The notes under the pieces: generated by a model
What the model was told of the DNA's origin: nothing
The model's database searches: none
The model's input: only the letters and a program-made list of their open reading frames with translations
NCBI GenBank assembly: GCA_938075305.1
Contig: CALJGV010000026.1
Span: 1 to 48,992, forward strand
Length of the DNA stretch: 48,992 nt
DNA from: an uncultured bacterium
GTDB taxonomy: Bacteria; Planctomycetota; UBA1135; GCA-002686595
Direction of reading: 5' to 3'
Program-made: the position numbers and the translations under genes
Shown here: positions 34,522 to 45,599 of the stretch, piece after piece
Layout of the letters: each line of letters begins with the position of its first letter
Numbering within the stretch: position 1 is the first letter of the stretch

Positions 34522-35763
34522 TCAGATGGACCAGCCGAACTGCAGGGCGGCCCCGAAGGCCTCGGTGCCGACCGCCAGTGTGAACTCGAGGGGGGCCTGG
34601 AGGTAGGTCGGGAACGACACCCCGAAGCTCCAGAGGTCTTGCTGGGTCGATTCCAGGTCCGTGGTGAAGCCGGCGCGGACGACCACGGCGTCGTTCATGT
34701 TGCCTTCCAGGTCGCTCAGGTGCGGGTGTCCCGGCATCCCACGCATGGCCAGGGGAGTCCCCAGGCTCAGCTCGCCGCCGATGCGCAGGAAGCGAGAGTC
34801 TGCGAGGCCTTGGAAGCGGCTGGTGGAGTTCAGGTCCAGGTCCGCGGTCAGCATCCAGCCGTTCTCGCCATACGCGACGCCCGCGGTGGTCAGGGGCTCG
34901 AGCTCGTAGGCGAACTCGCTGCCGGCGACCGTGGGCGCGTCGAAGGTGTGCCGGAGGAGGTTCCTGGTCGCGAGCCCCGCGCGGATCTTCGGGGTCAGGT
35001 CCACCGCGACGCCGACGTCCACGTTGCCGATGTCATCCCGACGGACCTCCCCGTCCCCAAGGTCCGAGAGGACGTCCGACTGGTCGGCCTGGGACACGGA
35101 GACGGCGTAGAGCCGGCTCTCCACCGACTGGAACTTCGGCGTCACCCCCGCGGAGCTGGGGAGTCCGAAGAGAGAGAAGTCGGTGGCGAAGGTGAACCCG
35201 ATCTCATCGACGCGGACGGACGGGACCAGCACCTCGGACGCGAGCTGGTCGAGGTCGAGCGGGTTGGCGGTGTTGTTGATGGTCGTGAAGTCCGCCGGGT
35301 CGATGGAGGTCACCCCCCGCAGATCCACGAAGCTCCGCCAGGTCAACCCGAGACTCACCGGGCCGCGCGGCAGCACGAAGGACGCCCCGATCCCAGCATC
35401 GCCGAAGACCTCTGCGCCGCCGATGGCGGTGAGGTCGCCAGCGAGGTTGCTCCGCAGCGCCGCCTCGTCGGGGCCTCCGAGGCCGGACTGGAGCGCGTCG
35501 ATGGAGCCCTGGAGCCGCTCGACGCCCCGGCGCAGGTCGGACTCGTCCGCTGCAATGACGGACACCACCGGCGCCGTGAGCTCGATCCGGTCCGAGGCCC
35601 TGGCCCGCTGGGCGAGGGCCGGATTGACGAAGGCCGAGTTCTGGGCGCGCGCCGCAGCGGTCCCCGCGCCGCCGAGCGAGAGCAGGCGAGCGCTGCTCGT
35701 CTGGCCGGACGCCGTCTGGATGAGGAGGGCTCCGAGGAGCAGCGAGCAGGGGGCGAGTCTCAT
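34522..35763 (-). CDS. TraF-like (PF13729) outer-membrane protein
   Basis: This is a 413-residue protein with a signal peptide ending near TASGQ. The start ARLLSLGGAGTAAARAQNSAFVNPA is the typical opening of FadL/TraF-like barrel proteins, and helical residues about 65-95 contain a short coiled coil. The remainder alternates polar and hydrophobic strands and ends FGAALQFGWSI. Despite the conjugal-transfer family name, no conjugation genes are near, so a generic outer-membrane role is likelier. ATG 35763 is preferred for its fit to the signal peptide; Met four codons earlier is possible. The SpoIIAA-like gene follows after 41 bases on the same strand. Confidence 0.75.
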   Translation of the reverse strand: MRLAPCSLLLGALLIQTASGQTSSARLLSLGGAGTAAARAQNSAFVNPALAQRARASDRIELTAPVVSVIAADESDLRRGVERLQGSIDALQSGLGGPDEAALRSNLAGDLTAIGGAEVFGDAGIGASFVLPRGPVSLGLTWRSFVDLRGVTSIDPADFTTINNTANPLDLDQLASEVLVPSVRVDEIGFTFATDFSLFGLPSSAGVTPKFQSVESRLYAVSVSQADQSDVLSDLGDGEVRRDDIGNVDVGVAVDLTPKIRAGLATRNLLRHTFDAPTVAGSEFAYELEPLTTAGVAYGENGWMLTADLDLNSTSRFQGLADSRFLRIGGELSLGTPLAMRGMPGHPHLSDLEGNMNDAVVVRAGFTTDLESTQQDLWSFGVSFPTYLQAPLEFTLAVGTEAFGAALQFGWSI

Positions 35764-35894
35764 GGGCCCATTCATGCCGCCTCGCGGCACCGAGACCCAG
35801 CCTTCATCGGTCGAATCCGCCTCCGAGGGGCGTCGTGTCGTCACCCTGCTCGGGGCGCTAGACTCACGCACACGGCGGCGCCGCCGTCTCACCC

Positions 35895-36011
35895 ATGAAG
35901 TTGCTTCGCGAGAACTGGATCTGGATCGCCGCCCCGATCGTGGTGTTCCTGCTCATCGTGCTGGCTCTGAACATGCTGGACACGGGCGAGCCCTTCTACG
36001 ACCTGCGGTGA
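35895..36011 (+). CDS. 38-residue single-pass membrane protein, DUF5989-like
   Basis: This is a small open frame: MKLLRENWIWIAAPIVVF, then LLIVLALNML and an acidic end DTGEPFYDLR. It has a basic start, one membrane helix (about residues 8-28) and a short outside tail. The layout, with Trp-rich lead, Ala-Pro-Ile and a terminal Phe-Tyr, resembles DUF5989 peptides that sit near exopolysaccharide and SxtJ genes in many bacteria. It is divergent from the TraF-like gene (131-base gap) and ends 19 bases before the convergent selenoprotein candidate. I see no SxtJ gene beside it. Confidence 0.65.
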   Translation: MKLLRENWIWIAAPIVVFLLIVLALNMLDTGEPFYDLR

Positions 36012-36030
36012 CCCGTACCCACGCCGGCGC

Positions 36031-37059
36031 CTATCGGTCGCGCCGGCGCCCGGGCCCGTCGCGGCGTCGGCCCTCTTCGCCGCGCCTCCGTGGCCCGTGG
36101 GAGTCCGTCACGGGGATCGCGGTCTCCCAGCGGATGCCGCGCTTGCGGGCCTCGCGGATGTGATCGTCGTGGTCCCTCCTGGCGGCCTCGAAGGCCTCCA
36201 CACCGGCGGCCAGGGTCGCGGCGAGCTCGGGAGTGGTCGGGTTGGGGCCCCGCTTGGCGAGCACGGCTCCGCCGAGGCCGTAGGGGTCCGGCTGAACCAC
36301 CGTGATCCCCTCCCCAGGAGCGAGGCCCTCGAAGCTCTCCTCCGACTCGAGCACGACGAAGTGGAAGCGGCCCACCCACTCCTCTGTCCAGGCGAGCTTG
36401 GCCACGGCTGCGGTCAGGCGCGTCCGATCGGCGGGCTTGTCCGCGCGCAGCACGATCAAGGGTCGCATGTCGGCGGCGGCCACATTGAGGGACAGCCGCA
36501 GGTCGCGGAGCGTGGGGAGGCTCCCGATGGGGCGGGCCTTCGGCTCGTACCGGGCGCTGATGCGCGTCAACGCCCCCTGGAACTCCTCCGTGGAGCCGTA
36601 GGTCATGGACGGGGACCTGGATCCGCGGGTGAGCTTCTTGCCGTCGGGGTCCAGCAGGGCGAAGGAGGTGTTCTCGAGGCCGCCGCGACCGGCGAAGACG
36701 TAGGAGAGGACCTTGGCTTCCGCCGCGTCCTCGTAGGTCTGCGGCCGGACGCAGACGAACTCGCGTGAGGCGGCGACGATGGTTGGATCAGACAGGACAC
36801 TCCTGTCGGTGTGCTGATAGCCGGGTCACCAGACCCCGGGGACCTCGTGGCACTGGGGAGCGGCCGACATGAAGAGGATCGGCCGCTGGGTCCGTCGCGC
36901 CTCGGCGAGGGCGCCCTCCCAGGTGCCGAACCAGGCGATGCCGGGCTCGGTGGGGGGGACATGGGTCGCGAGCGGACCCTTGGGGCCCTGGGGCGAGGGG
37001 GCCGCCGCCGCGGCGGCCGGCGCGAGGGTCAGGGCGAGGGCAAGGAGCGGAGTCTTCAT
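36031..37059 (-). CDS. Probable selenoprotein: exported thioredoxin-like protein with in-frame UGA at codon 78
   Basis: From ATG 37059 to the stop at 36031 is one frame of 343 codons, interrupted only by TGA at 36826-36828. Residues 1-20 are a signal peptide (LLALALTLAPAAAAAA). Then comes a thioredoxin-7-like start, WEGALAEARRTQRPILFMSA, followed by PQC70HEVPGVW-U78-PGYQ. After the TGA the protein continues as SVLSDPTIVAASREFVCVRPQTYED and FALLDPDGKKL, the usual later strands of the same fold. A second thioredoxin-like region follows (MRPLIVLRADKPADRTRLTAAVAK...) and a basic tail. The frame keeps native composition for 264 codons past the TGA. The nucleotide reading was checked codon by codon. 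Sec78 is inferred; a nonsense-mutated gene is the alternative. The family is not one I recognise. Confidence 0.75.
36787..36818 (-). promoter_or_regulatory. Candidate bacterial SECIS element
   Basis: Just downstream of the in-frame TGA, the mRNA can fold GACAGG-AGUGU-CCUGUC (36807-36791), a perfect 6-bp stem with a 5-base loop. A lower AUCA/UGAU stem (36818-36815 with 36790-36787) lies beneath a one-sided 7-base bulge. The apical loop starts 24 bases after the TGA and has a G in its first two positions. Both fit the general bacterial SECIS pattern (loop about 16-37 bases from UGA, early loop G). Recognition by SelB is inferred. Confidence 0.55.
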
Positions 37060-37165
37060 GGTGGGCTTCGAGGCGGGCGTTGGCTCCTGGCCTCTTCGGC
37101 AAGGAGAGCACGGATCTCAAGGCCCTGCGGGGCGCGGCCTCGACCTTCTAAGGCTCCCCTCATCA

Positions 37166-37183
37166 AAGGGCGCGCGAGCGCCC
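37166..37183 (-). terminator. Possible weak terminator downstream of mutB
   Basis: On the minus strand GGGCGC-TCGC-GCGCCC (37183-37168) is followed by TTT. It lies in the 137 bases between the end of mutB and the start of the selenoprotein candidate, which otherwise show no coding potential. Confidence 0.35.
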
Positions 37184-37196
37184 GGGAGACGGGGGC

Positions 37197-39349
<2,153 letters not shown>

Positions 39350-39353
<4 letters not shown>

Positions 39354-41317
39354 CGGCTGGCCTCCGCGTGGCTGGAGTTCGCGGCCACCGCGCGCAGCTC
39401 CTCGAGGATGGTGGCCGCGTCGCAGCCTGCAAAGATGTGCCCCGTGTGGCCTGCTGCGTCCGGGCCCTCGCCACCGCCCGAGGGGCGACGGGCGAGGAGG
39501 ATGGCGCGGGCTCCCGCGGCGCGGAGGGCGGCCCGGGTGGCCTCTTCCAGCTGGGCGTCCGCCGCCTTGCCGGCGCAGATGCAGGCTACCTGGGCTCCGG
39601 AGGCGTTGAAGGCCTCGCCGAGCGCCGCGGGGCTGAGGTCGGGTTCCGAGCGGGCGACGCTGAACCCGCCGGCTCGGAGCAGGTCCTCGGCGAAGGCGCT
39701 CTGGGCGCTGTGGGCAGGGAGCGGTCCCAGGCACGCGAGGAAGGCGACGGGAGCGTCGGCTCCCGGGGGGGCGAGGTCCTCGAAGACGGCGGCCTCCCTG
39801 AACGAGGGGAGCGGGGGCCGCTGAATCGGCGCGCCCCGGACCAGGCCGCCGCCGATCTCCTCGAGGGTAGCGCCAGCCGCAGCCGCTTGGATGGCATGGG
39901 GCACGTCGTCCACGGGTCCGAGGACGACGTCGCCCCGCGCGGCGAGGCGCGCACGGCGGGCGTCGCGGCCGGGGTCCTCGATGGGGTGCTGCTCGGGAGC
40001 CTCGGCGTCCTCGATGGGAGGGAAGACGGAGACGCCGACGATGGGGCGGCGACGGGTGGAGAGCTCCTGGATCAAGGACTCCCGCGAGTATCCCAGGGCC
40101 TCGTCGACGCTCCCGGCGGTCAGCGCCGCGCCGAGCCCACCTTCGGCCTCGATGCTCTGCATCAGGTCCCACGCGCCGCGGGCGAGGGCGTCGGTCCGTG
40201 CCTCGAAGGCGTAGGCGCCCCGCGCGGGGTCTCCCACGTGGTCGAGGCGCGCCTCCCTCGCGAGGACGAGCTGGATGTTCCTCGCGTTACGCCGTCCGAG
40301 GGCGCTGGGTGCGCCGAGGGACCCGTCGTGGGGGAGGGTCGTGATCAGGTCCGCGCCCCCCATGGAGGCGGCGAAGGCGCCGAGGGTCGTCCTCAGCATG
40401 TTGGTCCAGTGATCGCGCCGGGCGAGTCCCCGGGGCGACGTGGTGGCGTGGAGCACGAGCGGGGCGGCTTCGACCGCGCCGAAGGCACCGAGGACCTTGG
40501 CGTGGAGGAGCCGCAGGGCACGGAGCTTGGCGACCTCCGTGAGCAGGTCGTGCCCCACGTCGAAGCGCCAGACGAACTGGGCGTCGGCGTCCTCTGGGCT
40601 CACGCCGGCCGAGGTCAGCCAGCGGAGCATCTCCGAGTACGCCGCGAGGGCGTACCCGAGCTCCTGGACCGCGTGTCCTCCGGCTCGATACCACGGGGAG
40701 GCGTCGACGGCGAGGGCCCGGGAGCGCCCCATGTGGAGGGCCGCGTGCCTCGCGAGCTCACAGGCCTCGCGCCTCGCGTCGGTGAGGTCTCCGGGCAGCG
40801 AGCCCTGCGCCGCGAGGGTCGCGAAGGGATCCATGCCCAGGTGAGCCTCCACCGCTTCCGGCGCGACGTCACGCTCTGCGCAGAGGGCTGAGAGCTGGGC
40901 CGCGAGCGGGAGCGCACCCCCGTTGGTGCCGAAGGCGATCGGGATGGCCTCGAGGTAGACCCCATCGAGGAGCTGGTCGAGGTCATGGATCCACTCCAGC
41001 TCGACGCCGCCATCGGCGCCTGCCGTCCGGATGAGGCAGCCGTTGGCGCCGCCGGCGAGGTCGGCCAGCAGGTGCTGGTTCGCCTCCTTTGGTGAGGGGT
41101 GGTCGACGCGCTGGGCGATGGTCCACCCGCCTCCCTCGGGGGACACCGCGCCAGCGGGCGCCTCGGACGGAGCCCCCGCCGCGGTGTAGAGCGGCTGGAC
41201 ATCGATCCCCTCGAGGGTCCTCGAGACCAGGGCCTGCTCGAAGTCCCGGTCCGGGCCGAGCTCACGCTCGACCCGTGCACGCCAATCCTCAGGCGTCGGG
41301 CTGTGGGTCGTCGTCAT
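39350..41317 (-). CDS. mutA: Methylmalonyl-CoA mutase, small (non-catalytic) subunit
   Basis: This is a 655-residue paralogue of the large subunit. It retains the barrel ([67 protein letters not shown]) and a degenerate cobalamin-like C-terminus. Where the large subunit has DGHDRG this protein has GPLPAH, so it cannot supply the cobalt His, as expected for the structural subunit. The start codon lies 29 bases inside the end of the upstream DUF2339 gene, and no later start keeps the conserved N-terminus, so the overlap is real. It is translationally coupled to mutB. Confidence 0.95.
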
Positions 41318-44300
41318 GGGGGAGCAGGTTATCGCCCCCGGCCCCGTCGCGCCCGGAGTCCTGCCCGAGGACCTTGCCGTAGAGCAGGGAAACGCCGAGC
41401 AGGCAGATCGCGAGCCCCAGGAACGAACCCACCCGCGCGAGGCCCTCGAGGGCTTCCAGGTCGTACAGGAAGACCTTCAGCACCGTCGCCACCAGGACCA
41501 CGAGGCTGGCCCAGCGCAGGCCCGAGACGCTGCGTCGGACGCCTGCCACCAGGAGGACCACCGCGAAGGCGGTCCAGGCGAAGGACATGGCGAGGTCCCT
41601 GGACTGCATCCGCTCGACGTCGAGGGTGATGATCTCGCCGGTGCTGAAGTAGTTGAGGATGACGGCGTTGATCCAGGAGAACGTCACTCCGAGCAGGACG
41701 GCGGCGATGCCCACGCGGACGCTCTTGATCTCGCCACCACGATTCGACGCGCCGAGGCCCATGAGGCCGGCGAGGAGCGCCATGGCCACCAGGGCATGGT
41801 CGACCGTGACGTCGAGGGGAATCAGCAGGGCCTCGCTGCTGAAGGAGTTCAGGACGTAGGTCGAGAAGATGAGCCCGAGGCCGGCGGCCCCCAGCACGGT
41901 CCCGGCGATGGTCGTCACGTTCTGGCTCTGCGCACGACCGGGGAAGAAGGCGAACGCTGCGGCGGCGCCCGCGAGCGAGATCGTGGGCCAGTCGAAGCTG
42001 ACGAGCTGAGCGAGGCCGCACCAGGCCATGGTGACGGTCGCGGCGTCGACGATCGCGCAGGCCCTGGGACGGGTCGGACCATCATGCGCGATGCGTCTGG
42101 CCAGGTGGAGGACCGCAGCCGCGCTGAAGAGGACGACGTGTCTCCCATCCAGTCCGAGGAGCGCCAGCCCCGAAGCCTCGGTGAGCAGCGACGAGCTGGA
42201 CGCGGCGAGGGCCAGCACGAGGGCGGGTGCCACCGTGATGAGCGCGAACAGCTCGCCTTGCGGACCCTCCGCTTCGCGTTGCCAGAGGGCGGCGAGCGGG
42301 AGCGCGCTCACGATCAGGCAGAAGCTCGCCAGGGGCAGCAGCATGGAGGACCCCTCCCAGCGGTCGCTCAGCCCGAGGTGCCCGTGCAGGTCGAGCGCCG
42401 CGCCCGCTGCGACGAGCGCCGCGACCACGAAGGTCCAGGTGCTCTTTCGGCTCGTGGCGAGGCCAAGGGCGCTCACCACCACGAGGGCTGCGCCGGTCGC
42501 AGGTGATGAGTAGGAGGAACCGGTCAGGGCCAGGATCGCGAGCGGGACCAACGGGATCGACGCTGCGAGCGCGTTGGCTGCCGCCCTGCGCGTCGGGAGG
42601 ACCCGTCCGAGCAACAGGCTCGCTGCCGCGACCGCGACGGCGGCTAGCAGCGGGGGAGAGTTGGGGAGGAGATACGGGGCGCCGAGACAGAAGCTGAGGA
42701 ACCCGGCGGCCAACCCGGTGAGGGTTCCGGCCGTGAGGGTGTACCCGATGCTGCCGCGCAAGAGAGCCGAGGTGCCCGCGATCAGGGCGGTGGACAGGAC
42801 TCCCACGGTGAAGGGCCCCGTGAGCTCGAGCCTCTCGGGGAGGGAGCCGAGGATGGGGGAGGCGAACAGCGCGATGCAGGCCACGGCCCAGGGGGCGCGA
42901 CTTGTGGCCGGGCGCCGGTCGGGCCGGGCCCGCAGGGCGAGGATGAGCAGCCCGAAGGCGATCACGTGCATTCCGATGGCCCACTGGGTCCAGGTCCAGT
43001 CGGTCACCTCCGCCTTCAGGGCGAATCGCGTCCGCAGGGCCATGACCGTCAGGGTCAGTCCGGAGGTGATCGAGGTCGCGAGGGTGAGCGGTTCGGACCG
43101 GACGATGAACCGCGCCGCGACGATCAGGGCCACCATGAGCGCGGTGACCGGCCAGAGGCTGGTGGTGCTGGTGACCGCTGGGGTGGTGAGCAGGGTGATC
43201 AACGCCGGGGCGAGCAGGGCGACGAGGGTCGCCGGCGGGAAGTCCGAGCCGCCCTCTCCCTGCCTCCGCATCACCGCGCTGAACAGCAATGGAAAGACGC
43301 CGAGGCTGAGGGCGACGCTCCAGGGCCCCCCGGGTGCCTCGTTGAACGTCAGCCAGAGCAGCTGGACGAGGAAGGTGCCCGCGGCGGCCCCGAGGCCCAG
43401 CCAGCTCCAGCGGGTGACCCGTAAGGCGGCGAGCAGCCCGAGGTTCAGGACCAGCAGGAACCCGAGGAGGGGGAAGGTGGAGGTCGCTGCGGTGTCGAGC
43501 AGGAGCGGCGTGGCGTACCCGCCGATCAGGGCGAAGCCGGTGAGCACCTTGGAGTTCGAGCGGACCGCCATGAGGAGCGCCACCCCCACGCCGCCGCCCA
43601 TGATGAGCAGCGCGAGGCTGTGGGGGATCAGGTCGTGCAGCTGTGCGGCAGCCCACGCACCCCCGAGGATGAGCACGGTCCCGGCGCCGCTGATGGACTC
43701 TCCGAGGATGCGGTTGCCGCGCCGGATGAGCGGCGCGTGCCGGGTCAGGCCGACGATCCCGGCGACCACGGCGATCGCGTCCCGGATGGCCGGGTTCAGC
43801 CAACCGCGCTGGATCGCGACCTGAACGAAGAAGATCCCGGCGAAGACCAGGGCGATTCCGCCCACGAGGGCAGCGCCCCGTACGCCCAGCCAGCGCTCCC
43901 AGCTCTCGGCTCCCGACCCGGTCCCCTCCTCGCGCTTGGCCGGCCTGTTGCGCTCGATGGGCCCGGGGATCTCGTCCCCTTGGAGCGGAGGCGATTCTGG
44001 CCGATCTGGCCCCAGGGGCGAGGGCTGCGCAGGCGAGGTCGATCCCTGGGCGAGCTCCTCGGGCGCTGACGCTGCGGGGGAGGCGGCCTGGTCAAGGGAC
44101 TCCCCGGTCTCGGCTCCAGAGGGCTCCGGTTCCGAGGGCGCACCTTCTTCCGCCTCCGCTCCCATCGCGAGGTGACCGCCCGAGAGGGCAGCGTCGACCT
44201 GCTCGCGGAGCGCCGCGTGCTTCCGACTCGCCGCCTTGACCTGCAGCTCGAGTCCGTCGATGCGCTTGCGCAACCGGTCGGACTGCCGGATCGCCTCGGC

Positions 44301-44345
44301 GGCCAGGAGGGCGAAAGCGAGGAAGACGAAGAAGGGGATATCCAT
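41289..44345 (-). CDS. DUF2339 large polytopic membrane protein
   Basis: This is a 1018-residue protein. One N-terminal helix (MDIPFFVFLAFALLAAEA) is followed by a short coiled coil (IRQSDRLRKRIDGLELQVKAASRKHAALREQ), an acidic/proline linker and then more than twenty membrane segments starting at WERWLGVRGAALVGGIALVFAGIFF. That W-L-G-x-R motif opens the DUF2339 domain. Function is unknown; members occur widely in Gram-negative bacteria. The start at 44345 is preferred over the Met 17 codons upstream because the membrane helix follows directly and AGGA lies before it. It overlaps mutA by 29 bases and would share its transcript. Confidence 0.85.
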   Translation of the reverse strand: MDIPFFVFLAFALLAAEAIRQSDRLRKRIDGLELQVKAASRKHAALREQVDAALSGGHLAMGAEAEEGAPSEPEPSGAETGESLDQAASPAASAPEELAQGSTSPAQPSPLGPDRPESPPLQGDEIPGPIERNRPAKREEGTGSGAESWERWLGVRGAALVGGIALVFAGIFFVQVAIQRGWLNPAIRDAIAVVAGIVGLTRHAPLIRRGNRILGESISGAGTVLILGGAWAAAQLHDLIPHSLALLIMGGGVGVALLMAVRSNSKVLTGFALIGGYATPLLLDTAATSTFPLLGFLLVLNLGLLAALRVTRWSWLGLGAAAGTFLVQLLWLTFNEAPGGPWSVALSLGVFPLLFSAVMRRQGEGGSDFPPATLVALLAPALITLLTTPAVTSTTSLWPVTALMVALIVAARFIVRSEPLTLATSITSGLTLTVMALRTRFALKAEVTDWTWTQWAIGMHVIAFGLLILALRARPDRRPATSRAPWAVACIALFASPILGSLPERLELTGPFTVGVLSTALIAGTSALLRGSIGYTLTAGTLTGLAAGFLSFCLGAPYLLPNSPPLLAAVAVAAASLLLGRVLPTRRAAANALAASIPLVPLAILALTGSSYSSPATGAALVVVSALGLATSRKSTWTFVVAALVAAGAALDLHGHLGLSDRWEGSSMLLPLASFCLIVSALPLAALWQREAEGPQGELFALITVAPALVLALAASSSSLLTEASGLALLGLDGRHVVLFSAAAVLHLARRIAHDGPTRPRACAIVDAATVTMAWCGLAQLVSFDWPTISLAGAAAAFAFFPGRAQSQNVTTIAGTVLGAAGLGLIFSTYVLNSFSSEALLIPLDVTVDHALVAMALLAGLMGLGASNRGGEIKSVRVGIAAVLLGVTFSWINAVILNYFSTGEIITLDVERMQSRDLAMSFAWTAFAVVLLVAGVRRSVSGLRWASLVVLVATVLKVFLYDLEALEGLARVGSFLGLAICLLGVSLLYGKVLGQDSGRDGAGGDNLLPHDDDPQPDA

Positions 44346-44473
44346 GTGCTCTATCCTCGGCTTCTTCATCCGTCCATCGCACGTCTTCGCGCTCATCGGC
44401 TCGCTTAGCCGCCCGAAGTGATCGGTGGGAGCGGCACCCTCCGGGCCCCAAGGACTCCTCCCTTCCCCCCTCC

Positions 44474-45553
44474 ATGCGTCTCGCCGCGTACGTCTACACC
44501 GGTTGGCACCCCATCCCCGAGCGCGATGAGAGCTTCCATGCGGGCTTCACGGAATGGGAGCTCGTACGGGACTGCCAGCCGCGCTTCGACGGGCACGCTC
44601 AGCCTCGCGTCCCGCTGCTAGGGGCCTACGATGACCGGGATCCCCACGAGGCCGGTCGACGGCTCGAGCTGGCGCTTCGACATGGAGTGGATGCATTCGT
44701 CTACGGCGTCTTCTGGTGCCGTGGCAAGAGGGTCTTCGAGCAGGCCCTCGATGATGGATTCCTGTCGAGCGATGCGGGCTCCGCGGCTCCCTTCGCCCTG
44801 ATGTGGGCCAACCGGATGCCCCGGAGGGTGCTCCCGGTGAGGAGGTCCGATGCGGCGGTCATCGACCCCGCGAGGCGTGTGACGTCCGACGTCGACGACT
44901 TCGTCGACTTCATTTCGATGCTCGCCGACACGTACTTCCAGCGACCGAACTACATCCGGGTCGGCGGTGCGGTCTACCTGTCCATCTTCGACTCGACGTT
45001 CTTCATCAAGGAACTCGGCGTCGCCGGGGCACGCGCTGCAGTCACGGCTGCGCGGGGGCGACTCCGCGAGGTCGCGGGTCTCGAGCTCCACCTCGCGGCG
45101 GTGGAGCCGAACGCGGACTGCATCGGCGAGGTCGCCTCGATCGGGTTCGACAGCGTCACTCACTACGTGTTCCTGCCAGAGTGGAAGGGACCCTCCCTGC
45201 AGGATTACCGCGAGATGGCGGGGCGACGCGAGGGTGAATGGTCTGGCTTCGGGGCCCGTTCTGGGCTCTCCTACATGCCCTCCGTCGCGACGGGCTGGGA
45301 CGCCTCACCGAGAGGGGCGGACTTCGGGAAGACGCGCCCGGATCGCTACCCCTGGTCGCCGGTCATCACCGGCGAGCACCCCCAGCACTTCCAGGAGCAC
45401 CTCTCCCGCGCGCTCGCGTTCCCGTCCAGCCTCGAGGACCCGCTCGTCTTCGTCGCCTCGCTCAACGAGTGGAGCGAGGGGCACTACCTCGAGCCCGACG
45501 ATCGATTCGGACTGGGGTGGCTCGAGGCCGTGGCCCGGGCCCGGACGGATTGA
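44474..45553 (+). CDS. WbsX/GH99-like glycan-processing protein
   Basis: This is a 359-residue protein resembling Glyco_tran_WbsX and GH99 endomannosidase-like proteins. It opens AAYVYTGWHPIPERD, contains FVYGVFWCRGKRVFEQALDD and ends with the family's SLNEWSEGHYLEPDDRFGLGWLEAV, where the Glu residues are probable catalytic or substrate contacts. It is usually found with polysaccharide genes and is thought to act on alpha-mannan-like or O-antigen chains. No other polysaccharide gene adjoins it. There is no signal peptide, so it may be cytosolic. It is divergent from DUF2339, with a 128-base gap. Confidence 0.8.
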   Translation: MRLAAYVYTGWHPIPERDESFHAGFTEWELVRDCQPRFDGHAQPRVPLLGAYDDRDPHEAGRRLELALRHGVDAFVYGVFWCRGKRVFEQALDDGFLSSDAGSAAPFALMWANRMPRRVLPVRRSDAAVIDPARRVTSDVDDFVDFISMLADTYFQRPNYIRVGGAVYLSIFDSTFFIKELGVAGARAAVTAARGRLREVAGLELHLAAVEPNADCIGEVASIGFDSVTHYVFLPEWKGPSLQDYREMAGRREGEWSGFGARSGLSYMPSVATGWDASPRGADFGKTRPDRYPWSPVITGEHPQHFQEHLSRALAFPSSLEDPLVFVASLNEWSEGHYLEPDDRFGLGWLEAVARARTD

Positions 45554-45599
45554 CTCTGCCGACCCACCAAGGCGCCGCGCCAGGCAGGGCAGCGCGGAC

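Noticed and set aside
34522..35763. Part of a conjugation system, from the TraF-like family name
   Set aside because: No relaxase, coupling protein or type IV secretion gene nearby; the protein reads as a generic outer-membrane barrel.
36826..36828. TGA read as Trp through an altered genetic code
   Set aside because: Many genes in the window end in TGA at positions matching family ends, so TGA is a normal stop here.
36603..36962. Separate 119-codon frame across the selenoprotein candidate
   Set aside because: Low-complexity Ser/Pro/Arg translation in a shifted frame; the thioredoxin-like frame accounts for the region.
42082..43803. 573-codon frame inside the DUF2339 gene in another frame
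   Set aside because: Pro/Arg/Gly-rich, no membrane segments or motifs; the overlapping frame encodes a coherent membrane protein.
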